Positions 54,531-63,066 of a DNA stretch of 64,000 nt are shown one piece after another. The DNA comes from CAYNUJ01 sp964573255 (GTDB taxonomy: Bacteria; Bacteroidota; Ignavibacteria; Ignavibacteriales; Melioribacteraceae), in the NCBI GenBank assembly GCA_964573255.1, contig CAZNJB010000001.1, positions 124,001 through 188,000 of the forward strand, in the 5' to 3' direction. Position 1 is the first letter of the stretch; the number at the start of each line of letters is the position of its first letter. The position numbers and the translations under genes are program-made. A model generated the notes under the pieces. That model was not told the origin of the DNA. It was given only the letters and a program-made list of their open reading frames with translations, and ran no database searches.

Positions 54531-54951
54531 ATCTTCTCTTTTCTTCATCGGTCTCGGGAAGTATATCAAACGATTTAACAGGCTTAACATCATCATCAAC
54601 GCTAACAAAAGTAAAGTAAGCTGAATTGGTATGCTTTCGCTCTCCAATTAAATGACTTTCGGAATAAACCTTAACTCCCACTTCCATAGAAGTATTGAAC
54701 ACACGATTAACAGAAGCTATTAGTGTTACTATTTCTCCCAATTTAATAGGATGATGAAAATCAATTTTATCAACCGAGGCTGTAACGCAAATTCTTTGAG
54801 CATGTTTCGACGCTGCAAGCGCCGCACATATATCCAGCCAGTGCATTAATTGCCCCCCCAGCAAATTTCCCAGTTGGTTAGTATGATTAGGCAGAACTAA
54901 TTCTGTCATCGTTATAATCGATTCTTTAACCGTTTTTACTTTTTTATTCAT
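54472..54951 (-). CDS. Acyl-CoA thioesterase, hotdog family (YciA/BACH-like)
   Basis: 159 residues of a single hotdog domain. Conserved pieces are VLPNHTNQLGNLLGGQLMHWLDICAALAASKHA (with the catalytic-region D in the helix), VTASVDKIDFHHPIKLGEIVTLIASVNRVFNTSMEVGVKVYSE, and FTFVSVDDDVKPV. YciA-type enzymes hydrolyse medium- and long-chain acyl-CoA in the cytoplasm. The last residues are strongly basic (RREKRLRDRKNRT). The start overlaps the stop of the bamD-like gene by 1 base and the FG-GAP gene starts within it. Physiological substrate uncertain. Confidence 0.9.
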   Translation of the reverse strand: MNKKVKTVKESIITMTELVLPNHTNQLGNLLGGQLMHWLDICAALAASKHAQRICVTASVDKIDFHHPIKLGEIVTLIASVNRVFNTSMEVGVKVYSESHLIGERKHTNSAYFTFVSVDDDVKPVKSFDILPETDEEKRRYEEALERREKRLRDRKNRT

Positions 54952-55697
54952 CAGCTGTTCTGTGTTAGTGATTCTTCAAGTTTCTGCACTTCTTTTGCAT
55001 TCGGATGATTGGGATATTTCGATAAAAATTGTTTTGCGGTTTTCACAGCTTCTTCTTTTTTATCGAGTTGCAAAAGTACATTTATTTTTCTGTACATTGC
55101 CATAGGGGCAAATTTTGTATCGTGAAATTTTTCGATAACATTAGTATAATATTTTACCGCGGCACGGTAATACTCCATCTTCTCATAAATTACCGCATCC
55201 ATATATTCTTTTTCAGCAAGCTTAGTATTCAATTCCTCAATTTTTTTCTCGGCTTCTGCTACTTTTTGATTAGTCGGAAAGAAATCAATGAAAGCCTGAA
55301 ATTCTTCGATAGCTTTTTTGGTATAAGCCTGGTCTAATTGATAAGGCGGAGATAATTGATAATACGATTCTGCAAGCATATACTGAGATTCCGGCACAAA
55401 TTCACTTGCAGGAATATCTTTTATCAATTTACTAAACTCGTATGCTCCAAGCAAATACTGACCGCTTTTATAATATGACATACCCAAATAGAATTGCGCA
55501 TCGTCGGTTACCTGACTGCCGGGGAACTGCAGCAGGATTGCCTGAAATTCGTTTATCGCCCTCTCGTAATCTTCATCATTAAAAAGAGACATAGCATATT
55601 CCAAATGCTGCTCTGCGGTCATATTTGTTGTATCAACAGTACTTACGCAACCATAAGTTATCAACGAAATTAAAATTACTGCCAAGAATTTTTTCAT
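54951..55697 (-). CDS. bamD: BamD-like outer-membrane assembly lipoprotein
   Basis: 248 residues from ATG 55697 (an in-frame start at 55748 is upstream, but the lipoprotein signal begins at MKKFLAVILISLITYGC). The lipobox is LITYGC, with lipidated Cys17. The mature part has TPR-like repeats: AMSLFNDEDYERAINEFQAILLQFPGS, AQFYLGMSYYKSGQYLLGAYEFSKLIKDIP, then a longer helical linker, YYTNVIEKFHDTKFAPMAMYRKI and EEAVKTAKQFLSKYPNH. This is the YfiO/BamD arrangement, which supports outer-membrane beta-barrel assembly with BamA. A YbgF/TolPal-like role is the alternative. In the long minus-strand operon, followed directly by the thioesterase. Confidence 0.85.
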   Translation of the reverse strand: MKKFLAVILISLITYGCVSTVDTTNMTAEQHLEYAMSLFNDEDYERAINEFQAILLQFPGSQVTDDAQFYLGMSYYKSGQYLLGAYEFSKLIKDIPASEFVPESQYMLAESYYQLSPPYQLDQAYTKKAIEEFQAFIDFFPTNQKVAEAEKKIEELNTKLAEKEYMDAVIYEKMEYYRAAVKYYTNVIEKFHDTKFAPMAMYRKINVLLQLDKKEEAVKTAKQFLSKYPNHPNAKEVQKLEESLTQNS

Positions 55698-55773
55698 TAT
55701 TTCAAATTTCTCCAAAAGATTCAAAATTAAGGGAATAAAAATAAGCAAAATTAATTCGCATTAAAACCTAAAA

Positions 55774-56355
55774 CTACTTACTTCGCACGGTAAAAAGAAG
55801 ATAAACCGCAACCGCCGCAGTTCCAATGGCAACTACCGGTTCAAGCAAACCGGAAAATACCGGTTCCGGTGGCAGTTCTCCCTGCGTAAAAGGGAGAGAA
55901 AAATTCTCAAGCCTTTTTACTTTTTCATACTCAACCGTATCTACAGCGCTTTCAACAAAACTTCCCGAATCAATTATTCTTCCGTTTTCTTCCAAGGTGT
56001 AATCCACATTAAAATTTATTTTTCTACTCACCATAAAAGAACCAAGAAAACCATTGCGGAAAATTTCGGGATATTCTACCGAAGCACTTACTATATTATA
56101 ATTTAATAAATAAGAACCGACTTCCCCCGCAGGAGATTTTTCCTTAAAAGCTTTTAAAACCCGGTTCTTTAAAATTATAAATTCATCAGGAGCTTCAAAG
56201 TTCACTCTGAATTCGCTGCCGGTTTGTAATCGTTCAATTATACTTTCGGCACTTTTATCTATCAAACCGTAAAAACGTTCGAGGTTTGTTGTGGTTTGTG
56301 CATTCAAGTTAATTGAAACGAATAAAAGAATAAAATGAAATAATACTTTTCTCAT
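55774..56355 (-). CDS. Unrecognised secreted protein with C-terminal hydrophobic anchor
   Basis: 193 residues that I do not recognise. Signal peptide at 1-19 (ends INLNAQ), then a soluble beta-rich domain of ~145 residues (TTTNLERFYGLIDKSAESIIERL at its start, VNFDAPDEF-like and VDYTLEENGRIIDSG inside), a proline-rich hinge (GELPPEPVFSG) and a hydrophobic segment VAIGTAAVAVYLLFTV (residues 175-190) close to the C-terminus, with basic RSK at the end. Thus probably an envelope protein exposed to the periplasm with a single anchor. Its start overlaps the htpX stop (TAATG). No T9SS tail. Placed between htpX and bamD, so an envelope quality-control role is possible but unproven. Confidence 0.6.
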   Translation of the reverse strand: MRKVLFHFILLFVSINLNAQTTTNLERFYGLIDKSAESIIERLQTGSEFRVNFEAPDEFIILKNRVLKAFKEKSPAGEVGSYLLNYNIVSASVEYPEIFRNGFLGSFMVSRKINFNVDYTLEENGRIIDSGSFVESAVDTVEYEKVKRLENFSLPFTQGELPPEPVFSGLLEPVVAIGTAAVAVYLLFTVRSK

Positions 56356-57200
56356 TATCTTCTCCCGGCTGCGATTTCCTGAAGCCTTTTTATGCGTTCT
56401 TCAATGGGCGGATGAGTTGAAAAAAGTTTTGTAACCGATTTTGTTGTAAGCGGATTTACAATAAACATATGTGCCGAAGAAGCGCCGGCATTTGTTAATG
56501 GTATTTGTTTATTTGCGCTTTGCAATTTATTCAATGCATTAGCCAAACCCAGCGGTTTACCCGATATTTTCGCTCCGCCTTCATCCGCCATATACTCGCG
56601 CGAACGGGAAATTGCCAGTTGGAGCAAGAGGGCTATAATGGGTGATAATATTAATAAGACCAACGAAGCCATTCCTTCACCATCGTCATCGTCAGTTCTT
56701 CCAAACATCATTGCATATCCGGCAAATCTAGCAATAATCGTAATCGTTCCTACTAAGGTTGCCGCTATGGTTCCCACCAAAATATCTCTGTTTTTGATAT
56801 GAGTAAGTTCGTGAGCTAATACTCCCTCCAATTCATCTCTGTTCAAAATACTCATTATTCCTGTGGTTACGGCAACAGCAGCATTTTGCGGATTTCTACC
56901 CGTTGCAAATGCATTGGGTGTAGGATTGTTCATAATATATACTTTGGGCATCGGTATTCCAACCCTTGAAGACAAATTCTCAATCATTTGATAAAGTTCG
57001 GGATATTCGCTCCTATTTGCTTCCTTTGCCCTATACATTGTAAGAACCAATTTGTCAGAAAACCAATAAGAGCCGAAATTCATAGCAAGCGAAAAAATGA
57101 AAGCAACTATCATCCCCTGCTTTCCGCCGAGTAGTTCGCCCACCAATAAGAAGAGCGCCATCATAGCGGTCATCAAAAGAGCTGTTTTCATTACATTCAT
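56355..57200 (-). CDS. htpX: HtpX-family membrane metalloprotease
   Basis: 281-residue inner-membrane zinc protease that degrades misfolded membrane proteins. Motif LAHELTHIKNRD carries HExxH (around residues 130-134), with the third zinc ligand expected in REYMADEGGAKISG. Four hydrophobic segments are seen: 2-22, 31-47, 141-163 and 181-200. Conserved HtpX strings VYIMNNPTPNAFATGRNPQNAAVAVTTGIM and THPPIEERIKRL are present, the latter a hallmark near the end. First gene of the eight-gene run to ccmB; divergent from the PorV/PorQ gene. Confidence 0.94.
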   Translation of the reverse strand: MNVMKTALLMTAMMALFLLVGELLGGKQGMIVAFIFSLAMNFGSYWFSDKLVLTMYRAKEANRSEYPELYQMIENLSSRVGIPMPKVYIMNNPTPNAFATGRNPQNAAVAVTTGIMSILNRDELEGVLAHELTHIKNRDILVGTIAATLVGTITIIARFAGYAMMFGRTDDDDGEGMASLVLLILSPIIALLLQLAISRSREYMADEGGAKISGKPLGLANALNKLQSANKQIPLTNAGASSAHMFIVNPLTTKSVTKLFSTHPPIEERIKRLQEIAAGRR

Positions 57201-57379
57201 ATTCTTTCCGTATTTTTATTACTTAATTTACTTCTTTATTATTCTGCTTTCAAATAAAATTGATCGGCTGTTTTAACAGATTTGGATTTGATTATGTTCC
57301 TTTTATTTTGGTCACTATAAAATTCCTTGAACTTAACATTTAATATGATTAAAATGCCAAACAAAAAAAACGGAATATT

Positions 57380-58321
57380 ATGAAAAGAACAACTTATTTG
57401 ATATTGCTTTTAATTTTAATAGCCGGAACACAAAAAGCTCAAACTGCATATGAATTTTTAAGAGTGGAAACCAGTCCTCGCGCCGCTGCAATGGCTGGTA
57501 GTTTTGTTTCGAATATTGACGACCCGAATGTTATATTCTACAATCCAGCCGGTATCGGTCTGTTGGAGGGTAAACCCGCTTCATTTTCATTTTTGAAACA
57601 CTTACTCGATATCAACTCTGCCAGTTTAAGTTACTCCCAATTTTTTGAAGGTATCGGCAGATTTGCCGGAGCGGTACAATATATGAATTACGGAGAATTT
57701 ACAAGAGCAGACGAATTCGCCAATAAAACCGGTACTTTCGGCGCTTCAGATTTGGCAGTATCAATAGGTTATTCCAATATTCTCGACGAAAATTTTTATT
57801 ACGGTACTTCGGTCAAATTTATATATAGCGGTATCGCCGACCGTTCTTCCACCGCAATAGCATTAGATTTGGGATTGCTTTACAGAATTCCTGCAAGTAA
57901 ATGGTCAATCGGTTTCTCGGTTCTGAATGCCGGAACACAATTAACAAGTTTTGTAAGCTCAAAAGAAGATTTGCCGCTCGATGTAAGACTGGGGGTTTCT
58001 AAAACACTCGCACATCTTCCATTTACATTTTATTTCTCCCTCAATAAGCTGAATGAAAAACAAGATAATTTCTCCAACAGATTGAAAAATTTCACATTCG
58101 GCGGTGAATTCAGATTAAGTAAAGTAATCCGCTTACGCTTCGGTTACGACAACGAAAAACGAAAAGAGTTGAAAATAGGCACAACAGCCGGATTGGCTGG
58201 TTTCAGCATTGGTTTGGGTGCTTTGGTTAGTAACTACGGAATCGATTACTCTTTTTCTTCACTCGGTTCAATTGGCTCTTTTCATCGTTTTGGCATTACT
58301 ACCGACTTGGATTCATTTTAG
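57380..58321 (+). CDS. PorV/PorQ-family outer-membrane beta-barrel protein
   Basis: 313 residues. Signal peptide 1-20 (ends KAQ), then AYEFLRVETSPRAAAMAGSFVSNIDDPNVIFYNPAGIGLLEGKPASFSF, the typical N-terminal hallmark of PorV/PorQ proteins (UPF0164, FadL-like barrels). The remainder is amphipathic beta strands ending HRFGITTDLDSF. In Bacteroidetes PorV shuttles T9SS cargo to the attachment complex and PorQ is another T9SS component; Ignavibacteria carry several of these paralogues. Its precise role cannot be fixed from sequence. Starts at ATG 57380; the end of the transcript is marked by the terminator at 58347. The T9SS cargo genes in the window (2994-8528, 50833-52482) fit. Confidence 0.85.
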   Translation: MKRTTYLILLLILIAGTQKAQTAYEFLRVETSPRAAAMAGSFVSNIDDPNVIFYNPAGIGLLEGKPASFSFLKHLLDINSASLSYSQFFEGIGRFAGAVQYMNYGEFTRADEFANKTGTFGASDLAVSIGYSNILDENFYYGTSVKFIYSGIADRSSTAIALDLGLLYRIPASKWSIGFSVLNAGTQLTSFVSSKEDLPLDVRLGVSKTLAHLPFTFYFSLNKLNEKQDNFSNRLKNFTFGGEFRLSKVIRLRFGYDNEKRKELKIGTTAGLAGFSIGLGALVSNYGIDYSFSSLGSIGSFHRFGITTDLDSF

Positions 58322-58346
58322 GAATAATAAAAATTTCGACTTTTAA

Positions 58347-58371
58347 CCGCCGGTTATTCCGGCGGCTTTTT
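58347..58371 (+). terminator. Terminator after the PorV/PorQ gene
   Basis: CCGCCGG (58347-58353), 5-base loop TTATT, then CCGGCGG (58359-58365), followed by CTTTTTTC. A GC-rich stem and T tract 25 bases past the stop. Confidence 0.9.
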
Positions 58372-58413
58372 TCATTTCCATTCATTCATTGAGAAAAAGC
58401 ATTCCGTAATTTC

Positions 58414-59571
58414 TTACGGACCTTTATATGGGGTTTTCAAATATCTGTTTGCCAATTCATGCGAACGATGAAAATCTTCTATTTCCAAGACTTCCTTATA
58501 TTTTTCAATAGCTAAATTTCTGTATCCCTGCTGGTCGTAAATCATACCTAAATAAAGGACGGTATTAGCCAAAAATCCGGTTTGCCTTTTTACATCTAAT
58601 TCTCTGGATAGACTTTCGCATATTTTTAAATATTTTTTTGCCGAATCCGGTTGATTGTCTATCTTATACCAATTACCGATATAATAAGATGCTTCGCGAA
58701 GTGTTCGCTTGTTATATCCTAAATAATTCGATTTACATTTATCGTAAACACCCTGAAAAATTTCAGAAGCCTTTTCCCAATCGCCTCTGCGTACCCAAAT
58801 TCTTCCCTCATAACGGTGGAAAGCCGGATTATCGGGAAATTCCGTTCTCAATCTCTTTGTATATTCCATTGCTTTGGAATAATTCTTTTCGTATCGGTAA
58901 TAAAGCATCATTAAAAAATAGGTCGATTCAATTTTGGCGTAGCGTCCGTTTTCAGCAACATCTTCCAACTGCTTTAACCCCTTTACCCTGTCGCCGCCCG
59001 GGAAGAAAATCATAAACGGTTTAACGAAAGGATACTCTTCCGGTATCACTTCCGCATAATAATTATAAATCCCAAACCCTAACTCGACATCTTTATTTTC
59101 AGGTTCAAGTTCATATGCTTTATAAACCAGCGGCAGTGCATCTTTCCCATCGAGAGCTGCATTAAAGAAATTCTGCCGAACCGCATACAATCTGCCTCTA
59201 AATCCTAAAGCTCCTCCCTTGAAAAATATTGCATCCACATTATTCGGATTTTCTTCAAGCAAGTTATCGCAAAATTCTATTACATGATTTAGCTTTTCGA
59301 TGAATTGCTCGTCATATTGCTCATCTTCCAAGTCCAGCATAATACGCCACCAATCAATCATTGCATAAAAGAAATATCCAGATGGATGATTTGGATAGAG
59401 CTCTTTTACCAAATTGAAGGTCTTTTCGGCCTGTTCAAATTTTATATTATAAATTTGCTGAACTCCGGCTGTAATAAGAGAATCATATTGAGGATCCTCT
59501 ACGAAGGAGCTTTTCCCAAACACCGGAACGGCAATTAACAAAACGAAAATTAAGTTTAGTAATCTAGCCAA
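58414..59571 (-). CDS. Secreted TPR protein
   Basis: 385 residues. Signal peptide 1-19 (ends PVFGKS). The remainder is alpha-helical with TPR motifs: FEQAEKTFNLVKELYPNHPSGYFFYAMIDWWRIM, YFLMMLYYRYEKNYSKAMEYTKRLRTEFPDNPAFHRYEGRIWVRRGDWEKASEIF, and AKKYLKICES near the C-terminus. No catalytic motif. Probably a periplasmic or outer-membrane-associated interaction scaffold. Similar proteins are common in Ignavibacteria genomes, without known role. It is divergent from the small barrel gene at 59638 and convergent with the PorV/PorQ gene. Confidence 0.8.
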   Translation of the reverse strand: MARLLNLIFVLLIAVPVFGKSSFVEDPQYDSLITAGVQQIYNIKFEQAEKTFNLVKELYPNHPSGYFFYAMIDWWRIMLDLEDEQYDEQFIEKLNHVIEFCDNLLEENPNNVDAIFFKGGALGFRGRLYAVRQNFFNAALDGKDALPLVYKAYELEPENKDVELGFGIYNYYAEVIPEEYPFVKPFMIFFPGGDRVKGLKQLEDVAENGRYAKIESTYFLMMLYYRYEKNYSKAMEYTKRLRTEFPDNPAFHRYEGRIWVRRGDWEKASEIFQGVYDKCKSNYLGYNKRTLREASYYIGNWYKIDNQPDSAKKYLKICESLSRELDVKRQTGFLANTVLYLGMIYDQQGYRNLAIEKYKEVLEIEDFHRSHELANRYLKTPYKGP

Positions 59572-59637
59572 AGTATTTTATCTTTTTATAGTAAAATAAT
59601 AAATTAGTAAACAATTAATAAATCATTTGAGATAAAC

Positions 59638-60231
59638 ATGAAATTGAAACTTCCGGTAATTCTTTTTGTTTCAGCAATTTTGAATTTTGCCCAAAGTGTT
59701 GATAATACCGATTCATTAACATATAGAAATTTTAGTTGGGAGAACTCCAAACAGAAATTCGGATTAGAAGCAGATCCGATTCCTTATTTCAATCAAGGAT
59801 ATAATTTTTCTTTCTGGTCATCCTATTATTTATTTAAATTTCATTTCGATTGGTCACTTAAGTATCCAGCCGAGTTTGTAAAAGCACCCGGCTTCGAGGA
59901 TCTGCGGTACAAATCGTTTGCGGTACAAGTACAATATTTTCCCATTGCACGACATCAGGAATTGGATAAACTCTGGTTTGGTTTTGGAATAGCTCGCTGG
60001 AGCAGCAAAGTTAAAAATTCGGTCACTAAAGTCGAAGGAGTGTTCAACAACATTCTGCTTAAATTCTCTGTGGGCTATGTTGTGTTTGTCTACGATAAAT
60101 TATATCTGAACCCGTATTTATCGGGTGACCTGCGCATGTCCGGAGATAAATCCCCCTATATTGGCGGAGCTGTATATAACGTACAAAATTTTACTCCTGA
60201 AATTTCGGTAAGAGTCGGATACCATTTGTAG
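59638..60231 (+). CDS. Small predicted outer-membrane beta-barrel protein
   Basis: 197 residues. Signal peptide 1-19 (ends NFAQS). The mature part alternates hydrophobic and polar residues in strands: GYNFSFWSSYYLFKFHFDW, FAVQVQYFPIA, WFGFGIARWSS, ILLKFSVGYVVFVYD, LYLNPYLSGDLR and a last strand EISVRVGYHL. An outer-membrane 8-strand barrel similar to OmpW- or OmpX-like small porins is the best guess, but no family signature is clear. Gene is flanked by short AT-rich promoter and intergenic regions with no neighbour on the same strand. ATG 59638. Confidence 0.55.
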   Translation: MKLKLPVILFVSAILNFAQSVDNTDSLTYRNFSWENSKQKFGLEADPIPYFNQGYNFSFWSSYYLFKFHFDWSLKYPAEFVKAPGFEDLRYKSFAVQVQYFPIARHQELDKLWFGFGIARWSSKVKNSVTKVEGVFNNILLKFSVGYVVFVYDKLYLNPYLSGDLRMSGDKSPYIGGAVYNVQNFTPEISVRVGYHL

Positions 60232-60289
60232 GTGCTTCTTAACCGATAAATTTAATGCTAATTTCTGAATTGCCAGCAAACGGAAATAG

Positions 60290-63037
60290 TTAATAACCGA
60301 TTGTAAAGTAGAAATAAATTGGTCCTCTTTTTATACTGTTTTTATTGAATGTATTAACGAAATAGAAACTTCTTCCCACCGAAAAATCCGCCTGCCCGAG
60401 TGGAGTATCAAAAGAAATAGTAGCACCGATTGCATGTCGCAAGTCTTTAAATCTAATTGCTTCCTGTTCTTCCCAAATTGAGCCGAGATCGTATCTGAAC
60501 TTAATATACGTATCGAAAAATATTTTGAAAGGAAGTTTGGCTCTGTATTCTAAAGACGAAGCCAATAACTGTCTGCCTCTGTATTCATCGTTTCGCAAAC
60601 CGAAGAAGGAATATTGCCCGCCTAAGGAAAATTGCTGTGAGAGTGGTAGTGTTTCATCAGCAAAACCAAGTATAAAACGCGGACTAATTGTATGAATATT
60701 ATTATAAGTAAAATAGCTTTTATAATCGAATAGAAATTTGGTATAACCGATTTCACTGCCGAGCGATTTCTGGGCGGTTTCGTAATAAGAATTTATCAGA
60801 AATCCCTCTGTAGGAAACGGCATTTTATTTTGCGAATCGATAAACAAACTGAATTTAATTGCCGATATTGTATTCCTGTAAACTTCGCCGGTATAGTCGG
60901 TCTTATTTTTAATTTCGTTGCTTTCGTACCTTCCTTCAACAATCAGATTGCCAAATTTCTTAGCCTGCGTTCCCACCCCAATCGAAAAACCGGAATATAT
61001 TTGTCTGTATTCACCCGATTTTACCCTAGAAAATTTATTGGGCGAATCGGTTGAATCGTCTTTATACACATTTACATCCTGAAAACGGTGATATAGTCTT
61101 ATTTTGTAAGTTAAATACGAATCGAAAACCCGGTTGGATTTCTGTTCAACCACAAAAGAACGACCCCTAGTTCCGCCGCCAAAAATAATCCCCAATTCCG
61201 TTCCCGAACCGAAGAGATTTTCTTCTCTCAAATCGGCAAATACCTGTGTAAAGTTTTCGTTGTCAATTCTTAATCCAAGACGTAATAAATTTGTGCTTTT
61301 CTCTATTACATTAATCAGTAAATTATAATTTCCGTCAACTCTTTCTATTTCGGCTTCAACATCGGAAAACAAATTAGTTGCTTGTAAATTCAGCAGACCT
61401 TCCTTTATAACATTAATCTTTAACGGTTCGCCTTCCCTTATTGAAAACTCCCTAATTATTACTTCTTCATTAGTTTTGTTATTCCCCTTAACAATAATTT
61501 TTTTCACCGGATGTTCGTTTACATTTATTACTAAAGAACCGTCAATAAATTTAATTGAACTTATTTCAACTAAGGAATAACCTTTATTTCTATAACTTCG
61601 TAAGAGTTTTAATGAAGATTCGAGAACCGCAAATGGGCTAAAGGGTTTATCTTTCAGAGAAGAAAAATATTCATACGCTTCGGAAGAATCTATAATACTC
61701 GTACTGCCGATAACACTAATCTCTTTAACAGCCTCATTCATTCTAAATTTTACGTGAATAATGTTGGCTGAACCCACCGTATCGATTGCCGCAGAAAGAT
61801 ATTGGAATTTTCCGCTGCGCATCATCTCTGATAATGCAAAGGAAATATCACTCAAGTAGATATCTTTTTTTCCTGCAAAAACTTGTTGAAGAATTTTTTC
61901 CGCTTCATTGGGTTCTTCCAAAAAACTCACGGAACCGATTAGAATATCATTCTGAAATTTATGTTTATAAAATTTTTTATAAACTTCACGCATTTCATTC
62001 AATTTTTCGAAAGCGGCTTTTTTCCCGGCTAAATAAATTTTATCGACATCGGTAAAATCGTTGTTAGTAAACCCTTCCAAATCCGGTTCAACTAATAAAT
62101 CGACTACTTGCAAGTTTTGCGTTGTCAATCTTTCCATAGGAATACTAACCAATTGCTCGGCAACCTCCCAAGGGAATCTTAATCTATCTCTACCTCGCAA
62201 TGGACTCGTAGCATTTGAACCGAAAACAACATCGCTGCCAAGTCTTCTAGTAATAAGAGCCGGAATATTCGCCACTAAGCCACCGTCAACCAAAAGCAGG
62301 GAATCATATTCCACCGGTGGCAAAAAGAAAGAAACACTAGAACTTGCACGCATTGCCCTTGTTAATGAGCCTTTGTCAATAACAACTTCCTTGCCGTTAA
62401 CTAAATTTGTACTTACAGCTCTAAAACGAAATAGTAATTCATCGAAAGATTTCCTTACGTGAAGAGGAGCATTGATTACTAATGAATTCAGAAAAGAAGA
62501 AATGCTTTGCCCCGAACTAATTGATGTAGGAATTACCGGTTTCAGTCCATCGAGGCGAAAGGTTATCACGGCTCTATCTTCGGCAAGTTTTTGATCTACA
62601 AACAATTGACTTCTCTTAAGCTCTTTCCGTGAGGTGAATTTATTCCAATCCGAATGAAAGAGTAATTCTTTTAATGTTTTTAAATCATAACCCGCCGAGT
62701 ATAATCCGCCGATTATACTACCCATACTGGTTCCAACAATAAAATCAATTGGAATATCGGCTTTCTCCAAAGCCTCTAAAAACCCGATATGAGAAAAACC
62801 TCTGCTACCGCCACCGCTTAATGCAATTCCAATGCGCGGAATATCCGCGGGAACTTTGGCTGTTAAGCCAAATGGAAGATGTTTTTCTTTAACTCTAACT
62901 TCAATTTCAATGGGTAAAGGATGGTAGGTTTTTACGGAGTCGTTATTGCTATCAAAAGTTTTGGGCTGACCATTTTGTAAGTTAGTCAGCCCTAAAAATA
63001 AAAACAACCCGATATGTAATTTTTTGAGCAGCAGCAT
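60290..63037 (-). CDS. Patatin-like phospholipase with POTRA and BamA-type barrel domains
   Basis: 915 residues. Signal peptide about 1-23. The N-terminal catalytic domain (65-345) has IGIALSGGGSRGFSHIGFLEAL (oxyanion loop GGGxRG), the nucleophile motif GTSMGS with Ser104, and DGGLVANIPA with Asp251, giving the Ser-Asp dyad of patatin lipases. A POTRA-like segment (about 510-590, IIVKGNNKTNEEVIIREFSIREGEPLKI) is followed by a surface-antigen/BamA-like barrel (about 600-915, ending YFYFTIGY). This is the PlpD/type-Vd secretion layout. It likely presents or releases a phospholipase. Gene is 29 bases after yidC on the same strand, so probably cotranscribed with it. Confidence 0.93.
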   Translation of the reverse strand: MLLLKKLHIGLFLFLGLTNLQNGQPKTFDSNNDSVKTYHPLPIEIEVRVKEKHLPFGLTAKVPADIPRIGIALSGGGSRGFSHIGFLEALEKADIPIDFIVGTSMGSIIGGLYSAGYDLKTLKELLFHSDWNKFTSRKELKRSQLFVDQKLAEDRAVITFRLDGLKPVIPTSISSGQSISSFLNSLVINAPLHVRKSFDELLFRFRAVSTNLVNGKEVVIDKGSLTRAMRASSSVSFFLPPVEYDSLLLVDGGLVANIPALITRRLGSDVVFGSNATSPLRGRDRLRFPWEVAEQLVSIPMERLTTQNLQVVDLLVEPDLEGFTNNDFTDVDKIYLAGKKAAFEKLNEMREVYKKFYKHKFQNDILIGSVSFLEEPNEAEKILQQVFAGKKDIYLSDISFALSEMMRSGKFQYLSAAIDTVGSANIIHVKFRMNEAVKEISVIGSTSIIDSSEAYEYFSSLKDKPFSPFAVLESSLKLLRSYRNKGYSLVEISSIKFIDGSLVINVNEHPVKKIIVKGNNKTNEEVIIREFSIREGEPLKINVIKEGLLNLQATNLFSDVEAEIERVDGNYNLLINVIEKSTNLLRLGLRIDNENFTQVFADLREENLFGSGTELGIIFGGGTRGRSFVVEQKSNRVFDSYLTYKIRLYHRFQDVNVYKDDSTDSPNKFSRVKSGEYRQIYSGFSIGVGTQAKKFGNLIVEGRYESNEIKNKTDYTGEVYRNTISAIKFSLFIDSQNKMPFPTEGFLINSYYETAQKSLGSEIGYTKFLFDYKSYFTYNNIHTISPRFILGFADETLPLSQQFSLGGQYSFFGLRNDEYRGRQLLASSLEYRAKLPFKIFFDTYIKFRYDLGSIWEEQEAIRFKDLRHAIGATISFDTPLGQADFSVGRSFYFVNTFNKNSIKRGPIYFYFTIGY

Positions 63038-63066
63038 TCTGCCATAATCCCCAGAGGGAAAAGAAA

